Source: Nitrospirota bacterium (GTDB taxonomy: Bacteria; Nitrospirota; Thermodesulfovibrionia; Thermodesulfovibrionales; UBA6898). From it: a stretch of DNA of 37,733 nucleotides. The DNA is taken from NCBI GenBank assembly GCA_016217675.1, contig JACRHC010000123.1:1-37733 (forward strand), in the 5' to 3' direction. Under the pieces are notes generated by a model, which saw only the letters and a program-made list of their open reading frames with translations, had not been told where the DNA came from and made no database searches. Of this stretch, positions 6,534 to 15,077 are shown in pieces. A program made the translations under genes and the position numbers. Numbering within the stretch: the stretch's first letter is position 1; every line of letters begins with the position of its first letter.

Positions 6534-7069
6534 TGCCAGCGTTATCCTCCCGCAAGGTAGCAGCCCTTCTCCAGACCGCACGAACCGGTACGACAACAGT
6601 ACAACGAGGGCGAGCGTTTGAGGATTTTTTATGCTACGCTTTTGGTAGTGTGCCTGGCGTTGCCATAACACATCGGGACCAACTCAATACGTTTCATTCT
6701 GAAGAAATTGATGTAGCTCTGTGGAATGACAAGAAGACAGGGGCCTTCGACTTCCTCCCCAACCTCATTCTACTGGAGGCGAAGAACTGGTCAAACGCTG
6801 CAGGGAGTGCTGAGGTCGCGTGGTTTGACACCAAACTCAGGAATCGGGGATTGGACTTTGGCATCTTTGTGGCCCTCAACGGGATTACAGGCGATGCTGC
6901 GGACAAAACAGCGGCGCACCAAATTATCGCAGCTAGCCTCCGGGAGCAGCGACGCCTTGTAGTTTTGGCGGGAACGGACGTGTCCACACTCCGAACTACG
7001 GCAGCATTAGTGATGTTGATAAAAACAAAACTGTGTGAGCTTGCGGTGACAGGTACCCTCTTCCCGTGA
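6533..7069 (+). CDS. PD-(D/E)XK restriction-endonuclease-like protein
   Basis: A 178-residue single-domain nuclease candidate. The Mrr/NERD-like core is readable: E30 in GRAFEDFLCYAF, D60 in EEIDVALW, and E82-A-K84 in LILLEAKNW, the usual D...ExK metal site. After the core come TAAHQIIAASLREQRRLVVL and a hydrophobic C-terminus. It is translationally coupled to the gene before it through an ATG that overlaps the stop. The two nuclease domains may act as partners, one with and one without the TIR-like sensor. No methyltransferase lies beside them, so a classical restriction-modification pair is unlikely. Confidence 0.78.
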   Translation: MPALSSRKVAALLQTARTGTTTVQRGRAFEDFLCYAFGSVPGVAITHRDQLNTFHSEEIDVALWNDKKTGAFDFLPNLILLEAKNWSNAAGSAEVAWFDTKLRNRGLDFGIFVALNGITGDAADKTAAHQIIAASLREQRRLVVLAGTDVSTLRTTAALVMLIKTKLCELAVTGTLFP

Positions 7070-7219
7070 GGATTGGTGCTTAATCAGAAGCGGGCGTCGT
7101 TGAGTGTGAGTTTTTTCCCAAAGGAAGGGGGGGGAAGGTGCGAAGGCCTGCGGCCGAGAGCGGGAAGAGCTACCGGCAGTAAAGCAGAGCGGCAGCGGAG
7201 CGAATCGGATAAACAGGGA

Positions 7220-7233
7220 GCCCCTTGAGGGGC
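7220..7233. other. short GC hairpin in the gap between convergent genes
   Basis: GCCCC-TTGA-GGGGC is a perfect five-pair stem with a four-base loop in the GC-rich gap 7070-7313 between converging genes. There is no T-run on either side, so it is at best a weak bidirectional terminator. Confidence 0.35.
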
Positions 7234-7313
7234 GGATGGGACGGGCGGCGGGGGAAAAGAAATAATTTAAAGACGAGACCTAACTATACTTTTGTGAAAT
7301 AAGTATTGATCTA

Positions 7314-8252
7314 TCATCCTCTCCATTGGTTAATTGCATTCGTAACATCGTCCCTAAGTTTTGACAAATCTCGATCACTATAAATAATAAACTTAATATG
7401 GCGGACATCAAAAGGAACGAGCAAATCAGATTTTTTCTGCGTGATAAGTATGCATGGCTTATTCGCTGCATGAGCAATTCCAAGCTCATAGAGAACATTA
7501 GCATTCCATCCTGTCATATCTGCAATGACGAGAGCACTGTCAAATATGAGACTAGCTATTTTATCCATTACAGCTAAAGAGCGAAGATCTTCATCTACTC
7601 TTGCCGGCGAAATCATCGCGTTTTTGCAGCCATCATGAATGCCCAATTTCCATACATCATCACGGACAACTTTTAAATCAAAAGGCATAGCAACGAAAAC
7701 AAAAGGTTTTTCCACTTTGTCTATTTCAATATGCCTAAAATACTGATGCTTCCCAAGCCTATAACTAACCGGGATATCACCAATGCTGGCTAAGAAATTA
7801 GACCTTTTCTCCTTTGTTAGAGCCAGCATTCCAGTGAATTGATCTACATCCATCCCAATTAAATCCATAGGGTCGCATAGATTATCAAAATCAAAGATCA
7901 TCCCTTTCTTATATATATCGGTTTCGGCAAAACGTGTAGCTATGATAATAGGTAGGCTAGGCCAGTGTTTACGAAGTGCCCTGCCCAATAGTAGACCTGT
8001 CTTGTCGGGTTTCTCACTAGAAGAGCCGAAATCAATATCCAGAAAAACACATTCAATGCGCTCATAGTTGTCAGTGATGACACTAAACAATTCTTTCTCA
8101 AAAGTATCATAATTGCCCTCGGCAATTGGGCCAAAAGTAACATTTGAAAGAACATCATAATTCATATTCCATTCACGTCTGACAGTGTCCCTAAAAGATT
8201 TCACAGTCGATGCATCATCATCGATGTAGAGAAATGCCTTCTTAGAACTCAT
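7314..8252 (-). CDS. receiver-like domain fused to a TIR/deoxyribosyltransferase-like domain
   Basis: 312 residues. Residues 4-145 look like a response-regulator receiver: acidic triad D11-D13 in YIDDDAS, phospho-acceptor candidate D72 in CVFLDIDFG, and T106 in IIIATRF. The usual Lys is not clear. Residues 183-310 are a deoxyribosyltransferase/TIR-like domain: VFVAMPFD, ALVIADMTGWNANVLYELGIAHAANKP with E256 as likely catalytic Glu, the same signature as in the protein encoded at 5616. The gene overlaps the end of the 1470-residue ATPase gene by 11 bases, so the two are one translation unit, probably sensor/kinase and effector. AGGAGG lies ten bases before ATG 8252. Hydrolysis of NAD or nucleotides is inferred from the fold only. 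Confidence 0.83.
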   Translation of the reverse strand: MSSKKAFLYIDDDASTVKSFRDTVRREWNMNYDVLSNVTFGPIAEGNYDTFEKELFSVITDNYERIECVFLDIDFGSSSEKPDKTGLLLGRALRKHWPSLPIIIATRFAETDIYKKGMIFDFDNLCDPMDLIGMDVDQFTGMLALTKEKRSNFLASIGDIPVSYRLGKHQYFRHIEIDKVEKPFVFVAMPFDLKVVRDDVWKLGIHDGCKNAMISPARVDEDLRSLAVMDKIASLIFDSALVIADMTGWNANVLYELGIAHAANKPCILITQKKSDLLVPFDVRHIKFIIYSDRDLSKLRDDVTNAINQWRG

Positions 8253-11200
8253 TGTGCAATGCCCTCCTTTCGGTGACTAACGAAACGCTGATGCGCGCGA
8301 TCATTTCTTGTTTATAAGCAGTATCATCAATGGTTAATTTACCATCTATCTTATTCAAAAGGGCAAGAGCCCTAGAAAGCCCGTGACTCTCTTTTACCTC
8401 AGGCTTATATCCGGGCAGGGGAGATGATTCAATGGAAATGCATACCCCTCGGTTGTCAGAAAAAGCTTGAACTAAAATAGTTGATTTCTCTTCGCTGTAG
8501 TCTAGCGCATTCTCCAATATTGTAAGAAGAATATCAGCAACAATTTGAGGGGGGACTATTATAATTTCGGCTGCCGCATCTAAGTTTTTAGTAATTGTAA
8601 TGTTCTTCTCGCGAGCCCTTGCCAGTAGTTGCTCTATTGTGCCCGGAACTACCATTGCAACTGTGCACCTGGACCTCGTGAGCAACTTTCTTAAGACGCC
8701 TTTGTCTGTACTAAGGAAATTATTTCGTATGCGTTCCGCAACTACCTTTACTCGCTCTCTGCTATGACGCCAGCGTATTTCCGTCAGTTTTCTGTTTGCA
8801 TACTGGTAGAGACTTGTTCTCACGTGCAAATCAAGTTCGCGCAAATCTGCCAGCAGTGATTCATCTCCTTGGTCGGTTAAGTATCTCACATCCAGGAGTA
8901 CTTCATCAGGATAAGACATGGTGAGTCGGCGTAGCGAGGGCAATATCTTTGTCGTCATTGTTTCAAAGAAACCGCTTGCCCCAAGATATGCTTGTTCAAC
9001 TTCACTCGTGAGGCCTTCAGGTTCTACAACTTTTACAGATGTATCAAATACCCTGCGTATATCAGGATGTGTCCTTCCAGGCTGATCCAGAACATGATTA
9101 AGTACGCGGAATGCCTCTGTAAAAGATTCCGTAACATCTTGCTGTTTCTCCGGACTAAATCTGTAATAGCCAACGGCCTCGCTCAGTGCTGTCAATGAAT
9201 CAGCGCTGAGCCGCTCAGCAAATCTGCTTTGCTGAATTTCAAGAAGTGCCCTTTCTAATGCCTCACAACAGTTCTGAGCACTTGATTTTCCTGAGTACGT
9301 AATCGTCGCCGCAATTAAATGTTTTATGATCAAATCATTGTCCGCATATTCGGCAAGTGTGACAAGTGATCTTAGAAACGTAGTGTAATTACTCAAGCAA
9401 GCAACCCATATCGCCTGAGTTCTATCCTGAAGTGGTTGATTAATATCCGTGCCAATGGTCAGCGCAAGGTTAAATACCGCTTCTAAGAATTCTGAATTGA
9501 GAAGATTCTCATATCTTCCCTCACCCAAAAGCACTTCGCCCTCAAGAGCCAAACATGAAATAATCCCTCGACCAAGTATTTTATTTTCATTGCCAGCATT
9601 GACTTGATCAATAAGATTTCGCTGCACAACATATGTCACGGATTTAACTTCCCTTTCAATTTGATCTCTAAATCTGACTTGCTGTAGGACAACAGCACCC
9701 TCATAGTCTACCCTCTCACTCTCTTCACGAAGTTCTTTAATCGAACGTTGTCGGAGGTTTTCGGACAGTTCTCTCAGAATAAGCCGTAAGCGAGATGGTA
9801 AGAATCGAGTACTATAAGAATCCATGAGGCTGCGCCTATCACAGAGAGGACACTCTCGTGGGGTATGCGCTGGTAGTTCTGCCTTAACCAGCGACTTTAT
9901 ATGAACTTCTACCCCCCTAAAGTTCCGAATATGTTCAAATGCCTGAGGCCACCTTCCAGCTATACGATTTATTACGACATACAGCAAGAGTTTGTCCGCG
10001 TCAAGGGCACTCGCCAACTCCATGGCGTATTGCATAGTTTTGCAAGTAGTGGCGGCCATGTCAATAAAAACCATAATTTTTGCCGCGTCTTGCCTTAACA
10101 TCGTTCTACTAACGGAATAGAGTGTTCTATCTGGGTCAGCAATTCGAGGTAAACGAGTCAGCTTACCCCCGATATATGTTTGCAAATCTACGCAGAGTCC
10201 TTCAGCTGCTTTGTTTTCCTCAGGATAACAAACATGTGTTACCTTATTGCCGTGTGCAAGAATTATTTCAACATCCGCCCGGATTCTTTCAACAATTACA
10301 TTTCGATACTTCTCACAAATACGATAGGTGTGAAAGAAATAGTTGACGTGAACATCGCTATAGTGGTAATGACCACATCGCATGGCTTGATCCGTTACTA
10401 CCCAGGCATCCAAATAGGATTCGGAATCTAACAAAGTCTCGGTCTTGCATGGCTCATAAAAAACCAGCTTATGACTAATAGGGTCTACAAGGCGGATATC
10501 TTCATACTTCCACTTCGAAGGCCGCTCAAAATGAAGCTCAAACGAATGCCGCTTAATGCATACTATGCTTAATAGATTGGTTGGGTCAGTTGCATTAGGC
10601 GGTCGTGCATCGATGACTGCTGCCACAACCACTGGACAAGAAAGAAGCTCCGCTATCTTATTAACGCTTCGACCAGTAACTACAACATCAGAGAGAAGCA
10701 GAACTGCGCCCTCTTTTGTATCTTTCAGCCTCAGCTGAATAGGAAAAAGCGCTGAAACCGGAGTTGTCTCACCCTTTGAGAAAAATAAGTAATCACTGGG
10801 GAGATTCAAATTCGTTGCTACTTCTCTTGCAAAGCGACTCAGATTTCCAGCTGTTGCTATAATCGCGATATAGTTATTCCGAGGAATAATGCTTACTATC
10901 TTGTCGGCGATTTTCTTCGAATAAAAAGGATGACCCAAAAGGTCTGCAAGTTCAAAATAGCCTTTTATGTATACTTGCGATGGTAGAAAGACCTTTTCAT
11001 CCTGGTAAAATGTAGCGTCAAGTTGCTTCTGTAATACTGAATCCTTAGAAGCCTGCAATGCGTTCTGCAAATCATTTGGATCGAGGGTGTAGTCAAATAA
11101 TTCCTGACCGCTGAAAGATGTTTCTGGGTTGTCACCTATGATAGTAATCTCTTTAGTATTACTGTCGCAGTAGATAATAGGTAATAGATGTGGTCTATTC

Positions 11201-12654
11201 TTAGCGATCCCGATTATTTCCTGAATAACTACATTAAGCTCAGCAGTAGGCGAAATGTCAGCAAAGACTACAAGCTTACCTGCTGTTTGCATATACATCG
11301 CAAATAGGATGATTTTGTAAATATACTTAGCAGAGAGGTCAAAATTTGAAAAATCAACAAGTAAAACACCACCTGCTTTCAGGCGCCTTGCGTCCTTTTT
11401 TATTTCTTCAATAATCATAACTGCCATTTTTTTCTCATCGGATTTTTGAATCTCTAAGGTTAGATTCTCCGCATTTATATAACTGGTAACCTTTCCAGGT
11501 TTCTTATTCCTAATCAGGCCGAAAAGTTTTCGTGAAGACGCAAGTTCTTCCGCGTCTAACGGAATAACAACAACTATCATCGTGCCAGGTATAGTTACAA
11601 GCGGACCTTTAATCTCATTCTTGCTCCTCCATGACGCCGGTTCAACAATAACTTTATCCCCTGATGCATAGTTGAAACCCAATATCGTTCCTGCTGTACG
11701 AACATAGAGGAATCCTTTGTGTTTTTTAACAAGATTTTCTACGAAATAAAGGCCTGTCGGTGGTATGAAGTGTTCATCAAATTCTTCTGCTTTAGCATCA
11801 AGTATTTCATCAAGCGCTCTTCTGGGTTTGCTGGTGACATCTTTCCAAAAAGCATATTCGACAAGAGATGATTCGCTACGGGGGTCCAGTTGGTCATGCG
11901 CTGTCCTATCCGCATCAAATAGATGCTTAAGTTTTTTCGGTATCCCGGGACCAAAGTCGGCTACGACCACCTGAATATACTCAGTTGACTTACGCTGGCG
12001 AGCAAACTCCTTTACCGGTACCGGATTACTTGAATAGCCGAGCTGCGCAATCGTTTTCTTGCTTACGGCTACTATTGCCGATGTGCCTTCTGCATGTTCG
12101 AACACATTTAACCCAAGTTCCTTCAAAAAAATATCGCGAACGCCCGTGCGGTTGAGTATTTCGCGCTCTCGTTTTGCTACGGTTAATATGGGATCGGTTG
12201 CCTGCGGATCAAGGTCAGTAATAAAAGCAGACAGACGCTCACGAGAACCTATCGATGTTAAATGAATAATAGGTGAATCATGATGCTTGGCGCCAACAAG
12301 GTCTCGCGATTTTTCATAATAGGACGGCACAACTTTGAACTTTTCGTACGAGGACAAACATGAAATGAAACCGTAATTTTGAAAAACCCCTATAATTTTA
12401 GAAGTTTCTGAATTCTTAGTTGTTTGATGCTGGAAGAGAAGTGTTATGCTCTTTTGATTTTTGAGCAATTGTTCTACCCACAGAAAAAGAAAGCACAACT
12501 GGGGGAGATCAATAAATTCAACATGGGAGAGATCAAAGGTTATTTCGCTAAGTGAAGCTTCAAGGGAAGATTCCCAGTACTTGCTCAAAATGTTTTCTAA
12601 CTCGGGAATTCCTATTCTCTTATACGAAAAGCTTATCCTTATTTTATGCTGCAT
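8242..12654 (-). CDS. giant STAS-like / HATPase / double phosphoribosyltransferase-like / HATPase protein
   Basis: 1470 residues. By motif: a STAS-like part (about 1-100; EITFDLSHVEFIDLPQLCF); a GHKL ATPase (about 165-365) with N-box ELGLNVFEHAEG (179-190), DFGPGIP (233-239) and GLYFVENL (301-308); a helical and alpha/beta spacer; a phosphoribosyltransferase-like domain (about 555-700) with PRPP-loop motif VLLLSDVVVTGRS (651-663); a second such domain (about 790-935) with MVFIDMAATTCKTM (861-874) and a CPLC zinc-like motif (935-938); a long helical region (955-1350); a second GHKL ATPase (about 1355-1465) with N-box ILLTILENALDYS (1375-1387). No clear phospho-His box is seen. It probably senses a nucleotide state and controls the coupled receiver/TIR-like protein. 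The gene is visibly more AT-rich than its neighbours, suggesting separate acquisition. Confidence 0.8.
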   Translation of the reverse strand: MQHKIRISFSYKRIGIPELENILSKYWESSLEASLSEITFDLSHVEFIDLPQLCFLFLWVEQLLKNQKSITLLFQHQTTKNSETSKIIGVFQNYGFISCLSSYEKFKVVPSYYEKSRDLVGAKHHDSPIIHLTSIGSRERLSAFITDLDPQATDPILTVAKREREILNRTGVRDIFLKELGLNVFEHAEGTSAIVAVSKKTIAQLGYSSNPVPVKEFARQRKSTEYIQVVVADFGPGIPKKLKHLFDADRTAHDQLDPRSESSLVEYAFWKDVTSKPRRALDEILDAKAEEFDEHFIPPTGLYFVENLVKKHKGFLYVRTAGTILGFNYASGDKVIVEPASWRSKNEIKGPLVTIPGTMIVVVIPLDAEELASSRKLFGLIRNKKPGKVTSYINAENLTLEIQKSDEKKMAVMIIEEIKKDARRLKAGGVLLVDFSNFDLSAKYIYKIILFAMYMQTAGKLVVFADISPTAELNVVIQEIIGIAKNRPHLLPIIYCDSNTKEITIIGDNPETSFSGQELFDYTLDPNDLQNALQASKDSVLQKQLDATFYQDEKVFLPSQVYIKGYFELADLLGHPFYSKKIADKIVSIIPRNNYIAIIATAGNLSRFAREVATNLNLPSDYLFFSKGETTPVSALFPIQLRLKDTKEGAVLLLSDVVVTGRSVNKIAELLSCPVVVAAVIDARPPNATDPTNLLSIVCIKRHSFELHFERPSKWKYEDIRLVDPISHKLVFYEPCKTETLLDSESYLDAWVVTDQAMRCGHYHYSDVHVNYFFHTYRICEKYRNVIVERIRADVEIILAHGNKVTHVCYPEENKAAEGLCVDLQTYIGGKLTRLPRIADPDRTLYSVSRTMLRQDAAKIMVFIDMAATTCKTMQYAMELASALDADKLLLYVVINRIAGRWPQAFEHIRNFRGVEVHIKSLVKAELPAHTPRECPLCDRRSLMDSYSTRFLPSRLRLILRELSENLRQRSIKELREESERVDYEGAVVLQQVRFRDQIEREVKSVTYVVQRNLIDQVNAGNENKILGRGIISCLALEGEVLLGEGRYENLLNSEFLEAVFNLALTIGTDINQPLQDRTQAIWVACLSNYTTFLRSLVTLAEYADNDLIIKHLIAATITYSGKSSAQNCCEALERALLEIQQSRFAERLSADSLTALSEAVGYYRFSPEKQQDVTESFTEAFRVLNHVLDQPGRTHPDIRRVFDTSVKVVEPEGLTSEVEQAYLGASGFFETMTTKILPSLRRLTMSYPDEVLLDVRYLTDQGDESLLADLRELDLHVRTSLYQYANRKLTEIRWRHSRERVKVVAERIRNNFLSTDKGVLRKLLTRSRCTVAMVVPGTIEQLLARAREKNITITKNLDAAAEIIIVPPQIVADILLTILENALDYSEEKSTILVQAFSDNRGVCISIESSPLPGYKPEVKESHGLSRALALLNKIDGKLTIDDTAYKQEMIARISVSLVTERRALHNEF

Positions 12655-12690
12655 AAAGAAATGGCCCCCATAGGCTTCATAATAGGTTGT

Positions 12691-12696
12691 ATTATA
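12691..12696 (-). promoter_or_regulatory. -10 box of the giant ATPase/TIR-like pair
   Basis: On the minus strand a perfect TATAAT stands about 37 bases before ATG 12654. The -35 region is AT-rich without a good TTGACA. It suggests that the two-gene unit 12654-7314 has its own promoter instead of depending on the operon that ends at 12748. Confidence 0.45.
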
Positions 12697-12747
12697 CGAG
12701 AAATAATCATAATATTCTTCTATATAGTCTTTAGGTATTGCCTCCGC

Positions 12748-13230
12748 TCAGAAGAAGTTGAACCTATTTGTGTAATACTCCTTCTTGTCCGCAATTCCTT
12801 TTCTGTGGAGGTCCTGCCAGTTCCGGCGTTCGGTGTCGAGGCTAAAGGAACCGAGGACGATAAAGGCGACGAAGGCGATTATGCCGGTGAGGACGAACTC
12901 ACCGGGAGAGCCGGTTCGGAGTTTGCCGCCGAAGATAGTTATCCGTCTGCTTCTCTCATCAAGCAGGGGAACACCCATCATGGTGAGTGAGTCCATGAAG
13001 AGATGACCGAAGACAACGCCGATCCAGGCGTCTCTTATCGGAGTGGACCAGAGGAGCACCAGGGCAACAAGCGAGATCGCTACTGAATGGGATACGCCCC
13101 TGTGTGTCATCTTTTTTGAAAACATCTCCACGAGGTCCGGCAGGATCGAGCCGAGTGTCGTGAGAACATAGTTCAGACCAAAAACCTTTGCTGTTGCTGC
13201 TCCAACCATTATGTGACTTGCCCATGTCAT
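12748..13230 (-). CDS. YdjM-type inner-membrane predicted metal-dependent hydrolase
   Basis: 160 residues of the DUF457/YdjM family. The family pattern is seen: SHIMVGAATAKVFG near the start, LGSILPDLVEMF with the conserved PD, then HRGVSHSVAI (conserved HRxxxHS), and GHLFMDSLTMMGVPLL. Three to four hydrophobic segments predict an inner-membrane protein. Members are common in phage-related and integrative elements; E. coli YdjM is SOS-regulated. Its actual substrate is unknown. It overlaps the P-loop gene by 4 bases and is the last gene of the minus-strand operon. Confidence 0.85.
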   Translation of the reverse strand: MTWASHIMVGAATAKVFGLNYVLTTLGSILPDLVEMFSKKMTHRGVSHSVAISLVALVLLWSTPIRDAWIGVVFGHLFMDSLTMMGVPLLDERSRRITIFGGKLRTGSPGEFVLTGIIAFVAFIVLGSFSLDTERRNWQDLHRKGIADKKEYYTNRFNFF

Positions 13231-13856
13231 ACTTTTCTTCCTCCCATTCTTGTTCCCTGAAATAGATATCTGAAAGCTGCTGCAAGAAAGATGATGCTGT
13301 GCGATCCGGTAAGCGCGACGAATATGATCAGCATCGCCACCACAAAATAGGTGACGTCGAATGTGTCAGCACCGGCGCCAAGGGAATGGACCTTCGCGTC
13401 CTTGAGCCTCACCTTCAGCTTGCTGATCAGATGCGTAAAGTTGCTGCAGGCGATCACAGAACTCCTGGACTTCTCGATAAGTAATAGCGCAAGTTCCAGT
13501 TTCCGGGAGTCCGTGATCTTCTCTGCATTGTCGATCAGGAGATAGAAGGTATCGGGCAGAGTCCTGAGAAGGCAATCAACCCTGCTGTCGAGGTTCTTCC
13601 CGAAGAGCTTGAACTCCTTCACCCAGTCAGACATCGGAAGGGCAGCATTCACAAAGAGGGCTTTTTCGCCGTTTTCGGTAAGCTGCCTGATCGTCTTTTT
13701 CAGGAACTCGGTCTTACCGGTTGAGGGGCCGCCCTCGATGATAATCGTTTCGCCGATCTTTACAAGTATATGCTCATGCCTTCCGTTCCCTACCTTCTGC
13801 AGGTACAGAAAGGCATGGTTTACGCCCCTCTTAATCTTTGGGTATATCCTGACCAT
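13227..13856 (-). CDS. membrane-anchored P-loop ATPase
   Basis: 209 residues. Residues 35-160 are a small P-loop NTPase: Walker A GGPSTGKTEF (42-51), Walker B-like TFYLLIDNAEKI (about 103-114), and a sensor-like SSVIACSNFTHL. Residues about 168-197 are hydrophobic (DVTYFVVAMLIIFVALTG and SIIFLAAAFRYLF) and should place the C-terminus in the inner membrane. It overlaps the TolC-like gene upstream by 26 bases and the YdjM-like gene downstream by 4, so the three are made together. The size is small for AAA+; it may power or gate an envelope function. No close family recognised. Confidence 0.72.
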   Translation of the reverse strand: MVRIYPKIKRGVNHAFLYLQKVGNGRHEHILVKIGETIIIEGGPSTGKTEFLKKTIRQLTENGEKALFVNAALPMSDWVKEFKLFGKNLDSRVDCLLRTLPDTFYLLIDNAEKITDSRKLELALLLIEKSRSSVIACSNFTHLISKLKVRLKDAKVHSLGAGADTFDVTYFVVAMLIIFVALTGSHSIIFLAAAFRYLFQGTRMGGRKV

Positions 13857-14496
13857 GGAGCATCCCCTTCAGCTGATTCCGCTTCTCAGTGCCGACGTAT
13901 GAGAGGATCTTTTCGAGGATCAGGCCGACCTGCTCTTTCCTGAGCTCATGGTCTTTTCTCTTCCCGAGATAGTCATGGAGCTTCGAGTTGTAGTCTTTCT
14001 GCGAGTCAACACCTGCCTCAACCCTCTTGCCGATCCACTGAAGCTCGTTATAGAGGCTGATCAGAATCTTGTTCTCTTCGGGGATCGCCAACCTCTCCGC
14101 TTTATACGTCTTGATAAGCTCAGCGACATCAAGCCTTAATGTCCGTTCTTTCTGTACCTCCTCAATCCGTCTCTGTGATTTCTCAGCTGGACTGATCAAA
14201 GGGATCGTTGCGGTTAGGCCGACGCTGTATCTTGTCTGCGCCTTTTCGAGGGTTGAAGTGCCTTCCTGTGTGAGCTGGCCGTAAGAAGCAGTTCCTTTTG
14301 CCTCGACCTTAAGCTGACTGAGGATGCTCTTGTTGATGCCCTTCAGTTCCTGCAAGTCCGGATTGTTTGAGACGATGAACTCGATCATTGTATCAATGCC
14401 GGCGAAAGATGCAGCGGGCAGCAACATCACCCCCACTACGGCTATGAGCAGCGCAGGCTTAAGCGCAATCAACGATTGACCAAACTGGCGAGGCAT
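13831..14496 (-). CDS. secreted TolC/OEP-like coiled-coil protein, short
   Basis: From ATG 14496 the product has 221 residues with a signal peptide (LIALKPALLIAVVGVMLLPAASFAG-type hydrophobic core, cleavage near ASFAG). After it comes a pattern typical of outer-membrane efflux proteins: IVSNNPDLQELKG, then YSVGLTATIPLIS, then long charged helices to the end. It is about half the length of TolC, as if only one repeat remained. A longer frame starts at ATG 14670 with a perfect GGAGGAAG site that overlaps the rusA stop, but its extra 58 residues are basic and not protein-like. It may be a small envelope protein acting with the next two genes. Confidence 0.62.
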   Translation of the reverse strand: MPRQFGQSLIALKPALLIAVVGVMLLPAASFAGIDTMIEFIVSNNPDLQELKGINKSILSQLKVEAKGTASYGQLTQEGTSTLEKAQTRYSVGLTATIPLISPAEKSQRRIEEVQKERTLRLDVAELIKTYKAERLAIPEENKILISLYNELQWIGKRVEAGVDSQKDYNSKLHDYLGKRKDHELRKEQVGLILEKILSYVGTEKRNQLKGMLHGQDIPKD

Positions 14497-14666
14497 TGTG
14501 TTTGAGCGGCTTTTTTTGCCGATAGTCCGGAATTTAATAACCCGAATAACAAAGAGGCAAAAACCTCGGAGGGCGATAGCCCGAGAATGAGCGAAAATAC
14601 TGTGCCGCGTCAGTGCTTCCGAAATAATTCTTTTAAAGCGAAAGGCGGTGCTGCAAATAAACCTAT

Positions 14667-15077
14667 TCATTTTTCTTCCTCCAGTGTTCGTATTTCGATT
14701 CTCACTTCAGGCCCGCCGTACTGCTTGTATAGATGGGCCTCTACAATCTGGCTGTCATCAGCGTAGATGATGCCTTTCAATGCGTCCTTGACTGCCTTTG
14801 CCAGGTTGTCTATATCCGGCCTTTTCGTATGATATGCGCCCTTTCCGTTTCTCCCCATCCCGAAGGTAAGGACGATAGCGATAGGGGCCTTTGTCGCCTC
14901 TCTTATGCCGGTCTCTTTCATCTTTATCCGTGCATGCCATGCGATAACCTCCTTGAACGTCTTGCACTGTTTCGGATCATAGGCGCCGACGAAGCGCTGA
15001 GGCCCTTTGTGACGAACAAAGAACCTTGGCCTTGCCTGTGGGACTGGTTTCGTCTGGACAGTGAAGCTGATCAGCAT
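14667..15077 (-). CDS. rusA: RusA-family Holliday-junction resolvase
   Basis: 136 residues, the usual RusA length. It shows the family pattern VQTKPVPQARPRFFV near the start, KRPDIDNLAKAVKDAL in the middle with the two catalytic Asp (DxDN region), and YADDSQIVEAHLYKQYG near the end. RusA dimers resolve four-way junctions during phage replication and recombination. The start ATG overlaps the stop of the replication gene (TGATG) and its own end overlaps a possible start of the next gene. Its presence links replication and recombination modules of the element. Confidence 0.93.
   Translation of the reverse strand: MLISFTVQTKPVPQARPRFFVRHKGPQRFVGAYDPKQCKTFKEVIAWHARIKMKETGIREATKAPIAIVLTFGMGRNGKGAYHTKRPDIDNLAKAVKDALKGIIYADDSQIVEAHLYKQYGGPEVRIEIRTLEEEK

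Noticed and set aside
5616..7069. Classical type II or IV restriction-modification pair
   Set aside because: Two nuclease-like domains are present but no adjacent methyltransferase or specificity protein.
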